Source: Noviluteimonas sp052115395
GTDB taxonomy: Bacteria > Pseudomonadota > Gammaproteobacteria > Xanthomonadales > Xanthomonadaceae
Assembly (NCBI GenBank): GCA_052115395.1
Contig: JBFRGO010000005.1
Reading direction: 5' to 3' (one strand)
Length of the DNA stretch: 64,000 bases
Part shown: in pieces, positions 49,216-58,358 of the stretch
Position numbering within the stretch: position 1 is the first letter of the stretch
Layout of the letters: each line of letters begins with the position of its first letter
The notes under the pieces: generated by a model
The model's input: only the letters and a program-made list of their open reading frames with translations
What the model was told of the DNA's origin: nothing
Database searches by the model: none
Position numbers and translations under genes: made by a program

Positions 49216-52200
49216 ATGGCTTCTGAACATCTTAAAAAAGGCTTAAAGCGAAGCGCGTTGAGTCTCGCGCTCGGCTTCTGTTTCATCGGCGGCGTCCAGG
49301 CGCAGACCAACACCGCGGGTGCGGTGTCGGGTTCGGCCCAGGCCGGTGACACGATCACGATCTCCAACGCCAACACCGGTTTCTCGCGCACGATCACGGT
49401 CGGTGCCGACGGTGCTTATCGCTTCTCGCAGGTGCCGATCGGCCAGTACACGGTGACGCGCAACGGCACGAGCCCGCGCACCGTCACGGTGAACGTCGGT
49501 ACCGCCGCGAACGTCAGCTACGCCGCGCCCACCGGTAACCCGCAGGAACTCGAGGCCGTCACGGTCACGGGCCAGGCGGTCAACCCGATCGACGTCACGT
49601 CGGTCGAATCCACCACGATCCTCACCGCCGAACAGCTCGCGAAGATTCCGGTCGCGCGCGACACGACCAGCGTCGCGCTGCTCGCACCGGGCACCGTGAA
49701 GGGCGATGGCGCGTTCGGCAACCTCGCTTCGTTCGGTGGTTCGTCGGTTGCGGAAAACCAGTACTACATCAACGGCTTCAACGTCACCAACTCGTTCCGC
49801 AGCCTGAACTTCTCGAAGGTCCCGTTCGAGGCCATCCAGGAACAGCAGGTCAAGACCGGTGGTTACGGCGCTGAATTCGGCCGTTCGCTCGGCGGCGTGA
49901 TCAACCAGATCACCAAGCGCGGTACCAACGACTTCCACGCCGGTGGCAACATCTACTGGGCGCCGGATTCGCTGCGCGAAGACGTCAAGAACGTCTACTA
50001 CGCCAACCCGCTCGTCGCGACCGACTTCGGCCTGATCCAGGAAGACAACTCGAAGGACAGCTTCGAGGGCGTCAATGCGAACCTGTGGGCCAGCGGCGCG
50101 CTGATCAAGGACAGGCTGTTCGCCTACGGCCTGGTGTCGCTCTCCAAGAACGACTCGACCAACTACGGCAACATCGACGCCTTCACCAACAACGACTCGA
50201 CGGTCAAGACGCCGGGTTGGCTGGTGAAGTTGGACTGGAACATCAACGACAACAACCTGCTGGAATTCACGGCGTTCTCGGACGACCAGACCACGAAGAC
50301 CAGCGTCTACGCCAACCAGCCGCGTACGCTCAACCGCGGCAACTTCGCCGGCAAGCTCGTCGACGAACAGGGCGGTGACAACTACGTCCTGAAGTACACC
50401 GGTTACATGACCGACTCGTTCACGCTGAGCGCCCTGTACGGCCACGGCGTGTTCAAGCGGCAGCAGCACCTGGAGAACCCGGACGGTTCGGAAGTCGTGT
50501 ACTCGGGCAACATCACCGACGCCTACGCGACCGACCCGCTCGCCACCACCACGCTCGGTGGTTGCCCGGCGATCCTCGACATCCGTCCCGGCTACCGCAA
50601 GGCTATAACCGGCACGTACGGCAGCTCCTGCCACCTCATGGGCGGCGCGCTGCTGCAGGCCGACAACAACGAAGACACCCGCGACCAGTGGCGTATCGAC
50701 GCCGAGTGGGCGCTCGGTTCGCACCAGATCCGCTTCGGTATCGACGTCGACGATTACCAGTCGGTCGCCGGTGAAGCGAACGTCGGTGGCTGGCTGTGGC
50801 GTTACTCGACCCGCAACCCGGACGGCGTGCCGAACAACGGCGACGAGTTCGACGTCGTGCGTCGCCAGACCACCGCCCGCGGTACGACGGTCAAGCTGGA
50901 ACAGCAGGCCTTCTACATCGAAGACAGCTGGAACATCACCGACAACTTCATCGTCTATTACGGCGGTCGTTGGGACACGTTCAAGAACAAGTCCGCGTCG
51001 GGCGACACGTTCGTCGAGATCAAGAACCAGTTCGGCCCGCGCCTGGGCTTCTCGTGGGACGTCAACGGCGACAGCACGTTCAAGATCTACGGTAACGCCG
51101 GTCGTTACGCCCTGCCGCTCACGCCGAGCGTCGCGGTGCGCGGTTCGAGCGCGTCGATCTTCCAGCGTTCGAACAACAACCTGTTCTCGGGCGTCGACCC
51201 GGTGACGGGCGTGCCGATCCTGGTCAACCCGCTGAACCCGCTGAACCTGATCAACGGCGAAGACGGTCGTGCGCACGACTCGAACACGATCGCGTCGAAG
51301 AACCTCGATCCGATGTACCAGGACGAATACATCCTGGGCATGCAGATGCAGGTCACGGACCACATGACCTTCGGTACCCGCGCGATCATGCGTGAGCTGA
51401 AGGCCGCCATCGACGACAACTGCGATTACACCGCGGTCCTCGACGCCAACCCGGATACCGCGGGCCAGGCAGTGATCCCGAACCCGAGCTTCCCGTACTG
51501 CCGCCTGATCAACCCGGGCAAGGATGCGGTGCTGTACACCGACCTGGACGGCGACGGTCCGCTCGCGCCGGTGCTCAACACGATCCCCGGTGCGCGCCTC
51601 GCACCGCAGGCCAAGCGTTCGTACTCCGCCATGGAGTTCTTCCTCGACGGCAACTGGGACAAGTTCTTCTTCCAGGGTTCGTACACGCTGTCCTACAACA
51701 AGGGCAACACCGAAGGCGGCGTGAAGTCCGACATCGGCCAGAGCGACACCAACACCACGCAGGACTTCGACTACCGCGAGCTCGCGGTCGACACGTACGG
51801 CTACCTGCCGAACGACCGTCGCCACGCGCTGAAGCTGTTCGGCAACTACGAGATCACCGACGAATGGTCGGTGGGCTTGAACCTGCTCGTGCAGTCCGGT
51901 CGTCCGATCAACTGCCTGGGCGTGCTGCAGCCGTGGCCGTCGAGCACGGGCTTCCACCCGTACGGTTCGTCGTTCATGCGTTGCGGTACGACGCCGGCCG
52001 GCCAGCAGCCGATCGACTTCACCGACCTGCAGGGTCCGCACTATCCGTATGCTGCGCGCCCGCGCGGTACGGCCGGTCGCCTGCCGTGGACGAACTCGAT
52101 CGACCTCAACGTCGGCTACTCGCCGTCGTGGGCGGCGGGCCTGATGTTCAAGGTCGACGTGTTCAACGTGTTCAACAACCAGAAGGTCACGTCGGTCAGC

Positions 52201-52308
52201 GAAGTGGCGGAAGACGCGGATACCGGTATTCCGCTCAACACCTACCTGCTGCCGCGTTCGTACCAGGCACCGCGTTCGGTGCGCTTCATGGTGCAGTACG
52301 ACTTCTGA
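49216..52308 (+). CDS. Oar-like TonB-dependent receptor 3
   Basis: 1030 residues. Signal peptide (1-29, ending GGVQA), carboxypeptidase-regulatory-like domain (about 31-104), TonB box VTVTG at 115-119, plug (PIDVTSVESTTILTAEQLAK; KTGGYGAEFGRSLGG) and a barrel ending VQYDF. It is the closest paralogue of receptor 2 across its whole length, so the two come from a tandem duplication, but its codon choice (many CGT, GGT) resembles receptor 1. A GAGGGGG ribosome site precedes the ATG. Ligand unknown. Two TPR-sulfotransferase genes follow. Confidence 0.92.
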   Translation: MASEHLKKGLKRSALSLALGFCFIGGVQAQTNTAGAVSGSAQAGDTITISNANTGFSRTITVGADGAYRFSQVPIGQYTVTRNGTSPRTVTVNVGTAANVSYAAPTGNPQELEAVTVTGQAVNPIDVTSVESTTILTAEQLAKIPVARDTTSVALLAPGTVKGDGAFGNLASFGGSSVAENQYYINGFNVTNSFRSLNFSKVPFEAIQEQQVKTGGYGAEFGRSLGGVINQITKRGTNDFHAGGNIYWAPDSLREDVKNVYYANPLVATDFGLIQEDNSKDSFEGVNANLWASGALIKDRLFAYGLVSLSKNDSTNYGNIDAFTNNDSTVKTPGWLVKLDWNINDNNLLEFTAFSDDQTTKTSVYANQPRTLNRGNFAGKLVDEQGGDNYVLKYTGYMTDSFTLSALYGHGVFKRQQHLENPDGSEVVYSGNITDAYATDPLATTTLGGCPAILDIRPGYRKAITGTYGSSCHLMGGALLQADNNEDTRDQWRIDAEWALGSHQIRFGIDVDDYQSVAGEANVGGWLWRYSTRNPDGVPNNGDEFDVVRRQTTARGTTVKLEQQAFYIEDSWNITDNFIVYYGGRWDTFKNKSASGDTFVEIKNQFGPRLGFSWDVNGDSTFKIYGNAGRYALPLTPSVAVRGSSASIFQRSNNNLFSGVDPVTGVPILVNPLNPLNLINGEDGRAHDSNTIASKNLDPMYQDEYILGMQMQVTDHMTFGTRAIMRELKAAIDDNCDYTAVLDANPDTAGQAVIPNPSFPYCRLINPGKDAVLYTDLDGDGPLAPVLNTIPGARLAPQAKRSYSAMEFFLDGNWDKFFFQGSYTLSYNKGNTEGGVKSDIGQSDTNTTQDFDYRELAVDTYGYLPNDRRHALKLFGNYEITDEWSVGLNLLVQSGRPINCLGVLQPWPSSTGFHPYGSSFMRCGTTPAGQQPIDFTDLQGPHYPYAARPRGTAGRLPWTNSIDLNVGYSPSWAAGLMFKVDVFNVFNNQKVTSVSEVAEDADTGIPLNTYLLPRSYQAPRSVRFMVQYDF

Positions 52309-52332
52309 TCCATCGGTTGTCGGCGATACAGG

Positions 52333-52363
52333 AGCGGCCGCCTTCGGGCGGCCGCTTTTTTTT
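52333..52363 (+). terminator. Terminator after TonB receptor 3
   Basis: A perfect 10-bp stem (AGCGGCCGCC at 52333-52342, complement at 52347-52356) with a stable TTCG loop and eight T residues. Confidence 0.95.
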
Positions 52364-52400
52364 GTAGGATGCGGGCAATCTTTTCGACGACGCGCATCCC

Positions 52401-53975
52401 ATGGACAGTCAGTTCGAGCGCCAGTGGCGATTGGCCAGGACGCTCGAGAACCAGGGCCGTCCGCTGGAGGCCAAGCCGATCTACGAAACCCTGCTCGCGG
52501 CCGATCCCGACCGCTTGTACGTGCGCCTGCGCATGTCGGTGATCGAAGAAGGGCAGGGCCACTATCGCGCGGCGCGCGAGCATGCATTGCGTTGCGCCGG
52601 TTCGGTGCGCAGCCGGCGGCCCGGCGACCTGGCGCACGTGACGCGTCGCCTGTTGGCCTTCGATGAACCCCAATTGGTCTTCGAGTTGATCATGGGGGCG
52701 GATTGGCAGTCCCCGGAGCTGATCCGCAACGCCGCCATGCTTGCGCAGCATCTGTGGTTGATCGACAAGCTCGATTGCGCGCTCGACCTGATCGCCGACG
52801 TCGAGCCGCGCGTGCGGCCGAACGGCTCGTTGGCCTACGCGAAGGCGCAGGTGCTCAACTACCTCGGGCGGATGGATGAGGCCGCCGCGGAATACGAGCG
52901 TTGCATCGCGATCGAACCGACCTACACGCTTGCGCACTGGTCGCTCGCCTCGTTGCGCAAGGCCTCGCCGCCGGGTGCGCGCACGCAACGCATCGAGCGC
53001 GCGCTCGCGGCGCTCCCGGCCGACGACACCACGCGCGACTACATGCACTTCGCCTTGTTCAAGGAATACGACGACGCCGGCGACACCGACGCCGCGTGGC
53101 GCCACCTGCAGGCCGGTGCGGCGATCAAGCGCGCAACGGTGCCTTACCGCGGCAGCGACGAGCAGGCGGGCTTCGAAGCCCTCCAGCGGTGGACGCCGGC
53201 GAAGAAGGGCGATGCATCGGCCAGCGACGCAGCGTTCGCGCCGATCTTCATCCTCGGGATGCCGCGCACGGGCACGACCCTCGTCGAACGCATCGTCGGT
53301 GGACACGACAGCGTCGCGCAGGGCGGGGAGCTCAACGATTTCCACACTGCGCTGTGCCTGGCGACCGATGCGTTTCTCGGCACGACCGTGACGGAGGATG
53401 TGGTCGCGCGCGTCGCAGCGGTCGATCTGGACGCCGTCGGGCGTACCTACATGGCACGCACCGCACATCGCGCAGCGGGCAAGCCCTTCCTCACCGACAA
53501 GAATCCGATGAACGCGGCATTCGCCGGCTTCATCGCACGGGCATTGCCGAATGCGCGCATCGTCTGCCTGCGCCGCGATCCGATGGATGCGTGCTTCTCC
53601 AACCTCAAGGAGTTGTTCGGCAACGCGGCGTACGGCTACAGCTACGACCTCGGGGAACTCGCCGACCACTACGCGCGCTTCGACGCCCTGTGCCGCCATT
53701 GGCGCCAGGCCCTGCCGGGCCGCTTCCTCGAGGTGCAGTACGAAACCCTCGTGACCGACACCGAGCCCACCGTGCGCGCGTTGCTCGACTTCTGCGGCCT
53801 GCCGTTCGACGCGCGCTGCCTGGACATCACCGGCAACACCGCGCCGGTTTCGACGGCCAGCAGCACGCAGGTGCGCCAGCCGATCCATGCGCGCAGCGTC
53901 GGCGCGTGGCAGCGCTACGCGATGCAGCTCGAACCGCTGCGCGCGCGCCTGGCTTCGCACGGGCTGGTCGACTGA
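52401..53975 (+). CDS. TPR-containing sulfotransferase 2
   Basis: 524 residues, cytosolic. TPR-like helices (about 5-250; GRPLEAKPIYETLLAADPD, GRMDEAAAEYERCIAIEP) precede a Sulfotransfer_3-type domain: PAPS loop FILGMPRTGTTLVERIVGGH near 282-301, LRRDPMDACFSNLKELFG near 392 and VQYETLV near 447, then PVSTASSTQVRQP. Organisation and motifs match sulfotransferase 1. It starts 38 bases after the receptor 3 terminator. A TAGGAT element at 52365-52370 could give a weak promoter of its own. Its stop overlaps the next ATG by one base. Confidence 0.88.
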   Translation: MDSQFERQWRLARTLENQGRPLEAKPIYETLLAADPDRLYVRLRMSVIEEGQGHYRAAREHALRCAGSVRSRRPGDLAHVTRRLLAFDEPQLVFELIMGADWQSPELIRNAAMLAQHLWLIDKLDCALDLIADVEPRVRPNGSLAYAKAQVLNYLGRMDEAAAEYERCIAIEPTYTLAHWSLASLRKASPPGARTQRIERALAALPADDTTRDYMHFALFKEYDDAGDTDAAWRHLQAGAAIKRATVPYRGSDEQAGFEALQRWTPAKKGDASASDAAFAPIFILGMPRTGTTLVERIVGGHDSVAQGGELNDFHTALCLATDAFLGTTVTEDVVARVAAVDLDAVGRTYMARTAHRAAGKPFLTDKNPMNAAFAGFIARALPNARIVCLRRDPMDACFSNLKELFGNAAYGYSYDLGELADHYARFDALCRHWRQALPGRFLEVQYETLVTDTEPTVRALLDFCGLPFDARCLDITGNTAPVSTASSTQVRQPIHARSVGAWQRYAMQLEPLRARLASHGLVD

Positions 53976-55528
53976 TGCTCCCGCAGGAAGAACAACGCCT
54001 GCGCCAGCAGGCCGACCTGCACGTCACGCGCCGGGAATTCGCGCAGGCGATCGCCGCTTACGAAGGGCTCGAGGCCGCGCGTCCGAACGATGCCAACGTA
54101 TTGCTGCACCTGTCCTACGCGCATTCGCTCGCCGGGCACTATCGCGCCGCGCGCGAATATGCGCTGAAGACGCAACGCGCGCGTCCGCGCGATCCCGCGG
54201 TGTTGCGTGAGATGTTTTCGCGCTTGCGCACGTTCAACGCCGTGCCCGAGATGCACGCGGCCATCGACGATCTGCGCCCGTTGTCGAACATCCCGATCCC
54301 GGTGCTGCTGGCCGCGGCGGCGCAATTCAGTTACCTCAACGAACAGACGCGCGCACTCGCGCTGCTCGACGAAGCGCGCCGCGCGGATCCCGATTTTCCG
54401 CCCACGCTCGTTGCGCGTGCGCAGATCCTGACGTATCTCGGGCGCTTCGACGAAGCGGAAGCCGAAGTCCTGCGCAGCCACAGGCGCGCGCCGGAGATCC
54501 CGCACGGCTGGACCGTGCTCGCGCGCGTGCGCAAGCAGACCAGCGCGTCGAATCATGTCGATGCGATCCGTGCGCAGCTGCGACGCCCCGGCCGCAAGCC
54601 GGAGGAAATCGCGATGCTCGCCGATGCGCTGCACAAGGAGCTCGACGACATCGGCGACTACGAAGGCGCATGGGCTGCGCTGGAACAGATGTGTCGCGCG
54701 AAGCGTCCGACCTTGTCGTATTCGCGGGAGGAAACGCGGCGCCTGTTCGACGCGCTGATCGATTTTCCGGCGGGTCCGATCGCGCCGGCGACGCCGACGG
54801 CAAGCACGCCGATCTTCATCGTCGGCATGCATCGTTCGGGGACGACGCTGCTCGAACAACTGCTCGACGGCCATCCCGACGTGCATGGCGTCGGCGAGCT
54901 CTACGACTTCACCACGCAGATGCGGTGGGGGACCGACCACCACTGTCCGGGCGTGATCGACGAAAAGATCGTCGCGCGCGCACGCGACGCCGACTTCGCC
55001 GCGATCGGACAGGGATATCGCGAGGGCATGGCGTGGCGCGTGGGCAATGCGCGCTGGTTCACCGACAAGCTGCCGTCGAACTTCCTCAATATCGGGTTCA
55101 TCTGCCGCGCGATGCCGGACGCGAAGATCCTGCACATGGTGCGCGACCCGATGGAGACCTGCTTCTCCAACCTGCGCGAGCTGTTCTCCACCGCCAACGC
55201 GTATTCCTACGACCAGGGCGAGCTCGCCGATTTCCACCACCAGTACCGGCGCCTGATGGCGCATTGGCACGCCGCGTTTCCCGGCCGCATCCTCGATGTC
55301 GACTACGCGGCGCTGACGCGCGACACCGAGCGCGTGTTGCGCGAGGTTTCCGCGTTCTGCGGCTTCGCCTATGAGCCGGAGATGCTCGCGCTGCAGAACC
55401 GCACGCGCGGGGTGTCGACCGCGAGCGCGGTGCAGGTGCGTGGCAAGGTGGAAGCGCGCGAAGTGCCGAAGTGGGCGCCCTACGAGGCCCACCTGCAAAC
55501 ATTGATCGAAGGGTTGCGCGAGGCCTGA
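53975..55528 (+). CDS. TPR-containing sulfotransferase 3
   Basis: 517 residues, cytosolic. N-terminal TPR-like repeats (REFAQAIAAYEGLEAARPND; GRFDEAEAEVLRSHRRAP) are followed by the sulfotransferase domain with PAPS loop FIVGMHRSGTTLLEQLLDGH near 280-299, VRDPMETCFSNLRELFS near 390 and VDYAALTRDTE near 445. The PAPS loop has His where the other two have Pro (GMHRSGTT). The ATG overlaps the sulfotransferase 2 stop as TGATG, so the two are translationally coupled and may act together. Confidence 0.88.
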   Translation: MLPQEEQRLRQQADLHVTRREFAQAIAAYEGLEAARPNDANVLLHLSYAHSLAGHYRAAREYALKTQRARPRDPAVLREMFSRLRTFNAVPEMHAAIDDLRPLSNIPIPVLLAAAAQFSYLNEQTRALALLDEARRADPDFPPTLVARAQILTYLGRFDEAEAEVLRSHRRAPEIPHGWTVLARVRKQTSASNHVDAIRAQLRRPGRKPEEIAMLADALHKELDDIGDYEGAWAALEQMCRAKRPTLSYSREETRRLFDALIDFPAGPIAPATPTASTPIFIVGMHRSGTTLLEQLLDGHPDVHGVGELYDFTTQMRWGTDHHCPGVIDEKIVARARDADFAAIGQGYREGMAWRVGNARWFTDKLPSNFLNIGFICRAMPDAKILHMVRDPMETCFSNLRELFSTANAYSYDQGELADFHHQYRRLMAHWHAAFPGRILDVDYAALTRDTERVLREVSAFCGFAYEPEMLALQNRTRGVSTASAVQVRGKVEAREVPKWAPYEAHLQTLIEGLREA

Positions 55529-55552
55529 CAGGCGCCGCGGGGCGTCAGCGGA

Positions 55553-56395
55553 TCACAGATCCTGCTGGTACTGCACGTAGGGCACGGTGCCCTGGTCTTC
55601 GGTGTCGGCCGGCAGCGCGAAGGGATTCTTGCCGCGCGTCACCACGTTTTCCGCGCCGACGGTGAGCTGCCCGCGCCACGGGGTCCGCCAGGTCAGGCCG
55701 ATGCCGAAGCCCTGGAAGTTGTTCGGCTGGCCCGGCACGTCGATGACGCGGCCGATGATGTTGCCGCTGAAGTTGCCGTAGCCGCCGCCCACGCTGAAGC
55801 TGCGGGTATCCCAGCGATCGGCGAGTTCCGGAACGTCCGCCACCGACACCAGGCGCGCCTTGGCGATGGTGCCGCCGATGGTGATGAAGCCTTCGCGGCC
55901 GATGTTCTTCTGCCCGAACACGGCGACGTCGTGCTGCTCGACGCGCGCCCGCGCGTTCGGGCTCAGCCACGCCGGCAAGGTTTCCTGCCCGGTGCCCAGC
56001 GTCAGGCCCACGCGCGCACCGTTGCGGCTGAACGCGGTGGTCGCGTTCAAGTGGCGGCTGTCGGTGGGTTCGTCGAGCGAAGCGAGCAGGCAGTGGTTGG
56101 CGAGATTCGAGATCGCACTCGCCACGCCCGTCTTGCGATCGCAGAGCAGGCCGAGCGAATCGCCGGCATCCAGGCCGAAGGCCGTATCGAGCGCGCCTTC
56201 GCTGAACTGCTTGCGCAGCCCGACGGCATTCTGCGTGGGCTCCAGCAGCAACACCGCTTCGACCTTGCCGCTCGCCTGGTTCCAGACGGGCAGCTCCACC
56301 ATGCCGTCCTTGTTCCGCGATTGCGCATGCGCCCCGGCCGCCGCCACGAGGGCGATGAGGGCAATGCACAGGCGCTGGCGGAACGAGCGTCGCAT
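55553..56395 (-). CDS. Exported protein of unknown function, possibly beta-barrel
   Basis: 280 residues. A clear signal peptide (1-24, MRRSFRQRLCIALIALVAAAGAHA) predicts export. The mature part has many short alternating segments with Gly and aromatic residues (FSVGGGYGNFSG, FGIGLTWRTPW, LTVGAENVVTRG), as in small outer-membrane barrels. Two cysteines (CDRK, HCLL) may form a disulfide. I do not recognise the family. It is a single-gene unit with its own promoter, converging on sulfotransferase 3 with a 24-base gap. Confidence 0.75.
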   Translation of the reverse strand: MRRSFRQRLCIALIALVAAAGAHAQSRNKDGMVELPVWNQASGKVEAVLLLEPTQNAVGLRKQFSEGALDTAFGLDAGDSLGLLCDRKTGVASAISNLANHCLLASLDEPTDSRHLNATTAFSRNGARVGLTLGTGQETLPAWLSPNARARVEQHDVAVFGQKNIGREGFITIGGTIAKARLVSVADVPELADRWDTRSFSVGGGYGNFSGNIIGRVIDVPGQPNNFQGFGIGLTWRTPWRGQLTVGAENVVTRGKNPFALPADTEDQGTVPYVQYQQDL

Positions 56396-56449
56396 GGCGG
56401 TCTGGGACCCGTAGGGCCGGTCGAAGTTCCTGAAGAGGCGGTTGTCTGA

Positions 56450-56478
56450 ATCCTAGTCCGTTTATGTTTATTTAACAA
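56450..56478 (-). promoter_or_regulatory. Promoter of the exported unknown protein
   Basis: On the minus strand TTGTTA (56473-56478), exactly 17 bases, TAGGAT (56450-56455). The spacer is A/T-rich against the GC-rich background. Start near 56443, about 48 bases before the ATG. Confidence 0.65.
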
Positions 56479-56524
56479 TCATCCGGAGACAAAAAAATGC
56501 ACCCGGAGCGGGATCTGCGTCCCG

Positions 56525-57478
56525 TTACTGCATGCGTTCGGGGGCCGGCATGGGCGCCGAGCCGGGGGCGAACAGCCCCGCGATCTCGGCCGCCGTAAAG
56601 GCGTAGCCCTGCCCACAAAACTCGCAACGCACCCGCGCGGTTCCGTCGGCCACCGATGCCTCCGCCTCCTCCCGACCCAGGGACTGCAGCATGGCCTCCA
56701 CGCGTTCGCGGGAGCAGGAACACCCGAAGCGCAGGGGCCGGTCGGCCAGCAATTCCGGGGCTTCCTCGTGGAAGAGGCGGTGGAGCAGGGTGGTGCGGGG
56801 CAGTTCCAGGAGCTCCTTCGCCGTCAGCGTGTCGAACAGGGCGCAGGCCCGCGTCCAGCCGTCGGCGTCGCCCGCGTCGCCGGGGAGCTTCTGCAGCATC
56901 AGGCCCGCGGCGCTGTTGTCGTCGGCGGCCAGCAGGAGCCGGGTGGGCAATTGCTCGGACTGGAGGAAGTAGTGCTCGAAGGCCGTCTTCATGTCGCCGC
57001 CTTCCAGCGGGACCAGGCCCTGGTAGCGCTGGGGGTCGCGGCCATGCGGCGTCGGGTTCTCGATGGTGATGGCCAGGATCGGGTCGGGCCCGAGGTCGGC
57101 CAGGCCCTGCGGCGCGGGCTGGTCGTCGTCGTACTGCGCGATGCCGCGCAGCGTGCCCGCGGCCGTGCATTCGGCGAAGAGCGTGCGCAGCGCGCCGCGG
57201 CCCCGCAGTTGCACCGACAGGCGTCCGTCGACCTTCGCGTGGCCGGTGAACAGCGCCGCCGCGGCCGTGGCTTCACCGAGCAGCCGCGCGATGCTGGCCG
57301 GGTACGGCCCCTGCTCGGACGTCGCCACGCGGTCGCGGATCTGGCGCCAGGTGGCGTCGAGGTGGACACGCACGCCGCGCACGCCGGCTTCGGGGAGGAG
57401 GAAGCGCGACAGTCGGTCGTCCTGGCCGGCAGTCTCGTTCGTGGAAAGGGCGTCGGTCATCTTGTCGGAAATCTTCAT
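56525..57478 (-). CDS. hslO: Hsp33 redox-regulated chaperone
   Basis: 317 residues; cytosolic holdase activated by oxidative unfolding. The zinc-binding redox switch is intact at the C-terminus: CSC near 253 and CEFC near 284, the CxC-x(about 28)-CxxC spacing of the family. The N-terminal DDRLSRFLLPEAGVRGVRVHLDATW is typical. Two starts are possible: ATG 57478 (used here) and ATG 57460; neither has a strong ribosome site. A T7 run at 56491-56497 downstream, after a short GC hairpin, may end the transcript. Confidence 0.95.
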   Translation of the reverse strand: MKISDKMTDALSTNETAGQDDRLSRFLLPEAGVRGVRVHLDATWRQIRDRVATSEQGPYPASIARLLGEATAAAALFTGHAKVDGRLSVQLRGRGALRTLFAECTAAGTLRGIAQYDDDQPAPQGLADLGPDPILAITIENPTPHGRDPQRYQGLVPLEGGDMKTAFEHYFLQSEQLPTRLLLAADDNSAAGLMLQKLPGDAGDADGWTRACALFDTLTAKELLELPRTTLLHRLFHEEAPELLADRPLRFGCSCSRERVEAMLQSLGREEAEASVADGTARVRCEFCGQGYAFTAAEIAGLFAPGSAPMPAPERMQ

Positions 57479-57548
57479 GGGCGATGTGTCGCGCCATCGT
57501 GAGTTCGCGCGGCGATAATGCGCGCCGCACGCACGACGGGGGAAGGAC

Positions 57549-58334
57549 GTGGCTTCGGGAAGAACGACAGATGGGGCCGGACCCCGTCGGACGCAAGCGC
57601 GCGGCCGCCGCCGGTGGTTGCGATGGTTGCTGCTCTCGCCGCTGGTGTTCGCGCTGCTGACCACCCTGCAGGTGCTCGTGCTGCGTTTCGTCGATCCGCC
57701 CCTGAGCGCGTTCATGGTCGCGCGGCATTTCCAGGCCATCGGCGAAGGCGACTTCGCCTACCGCACGCGCTACGACTGGCGCGACCTGGACCAGATCGCC
57801 CCGACCCTGCCCGTGGCGCTGGTCGCCGCGGAAGACCAGAACTTCGCGACGCACCACGGCTTCGACATCGCGGCGATCGAAAAAGCCCGCGCGCACAACC
57901 AGCGCATGGTCGAACGTGCGGAAAAACGCGGCACGCCGGTCAAGCGCCTGCGCGGCGCGAGCACCATCTCGCAGCAGACGGCCAAGAACCTGTTCCTGTG
58001 GAGCGGCCGCAGTTGGGTGCGCAAGGGCCTGGAAGCCTGGTACACGGTGCTGATGGAAGCCTTGTGGCCCAAGCGCCGCATCCTCGAGATGTACGCCAAC
58101 ATCGCCGAATTCGGCGACGGCACCTATGGCGCGCAAGCCGCGGCGGTCCGTTTCTTCAACCGCGACGCGAGCCGGCTGACGCCCGACCAGGCCGCACGCC
58201 TGGCCGCGGTCCTGCCCGCCCCGCGCAAGTACGACGCCGGCAAGCCCGGGCCCTATGTGCAGCGGCGCAGCGCGGCGATCCAGCGCCAGGCCAACCACCT
58301 GGGCGGCGCGGCCTGGCTGCGCGCGCTGGACTGA
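57549..58334 (+). CDS. mtgA: Monofunctional biosynthetic peptidoglycan transglycosylase
   Basis: 261 residues; polymerises lipid II into glycan chains at the outer face of the inner membrane. A basic N-terminus and one membrane helix (about 26-46) precede the GT51 domain. The catalytic Glu lies in AAEDQNFATHHGFD (near 94) and the second motif is GASTISQQTAKNLFLW (near 136). There is no transpeptidase domain, which separates it from class A PBPs. GTG start behind AAGGAC. Confidence 0.94.
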   Translation: MASGRTTDGAGPRRTQARGRRRWLRWLLLSPLVFALLTTLQVLVLRFVDPPLSAFMVARHFQAIGEGDFAYRTRYDWRDLDQIAPTLPVALVAAEDQNFATHHGFDIAAIEKARAHNQRMVERAEKRGTPVKRLRGASTISQQTAKNLFLWSGRSWVRKGLEAWYTVLMEALWPKRRILEMYANIAEFGDGTYGAQAAAVRFFNRDASRLTPDQAARLAAVLPAPRKYDAGKPGPYVQRRSAAIQRQANHLGGAAWLRALD

Positions 58335-58358
58335 GCGGCCTTGCACTAACATCGCCGC

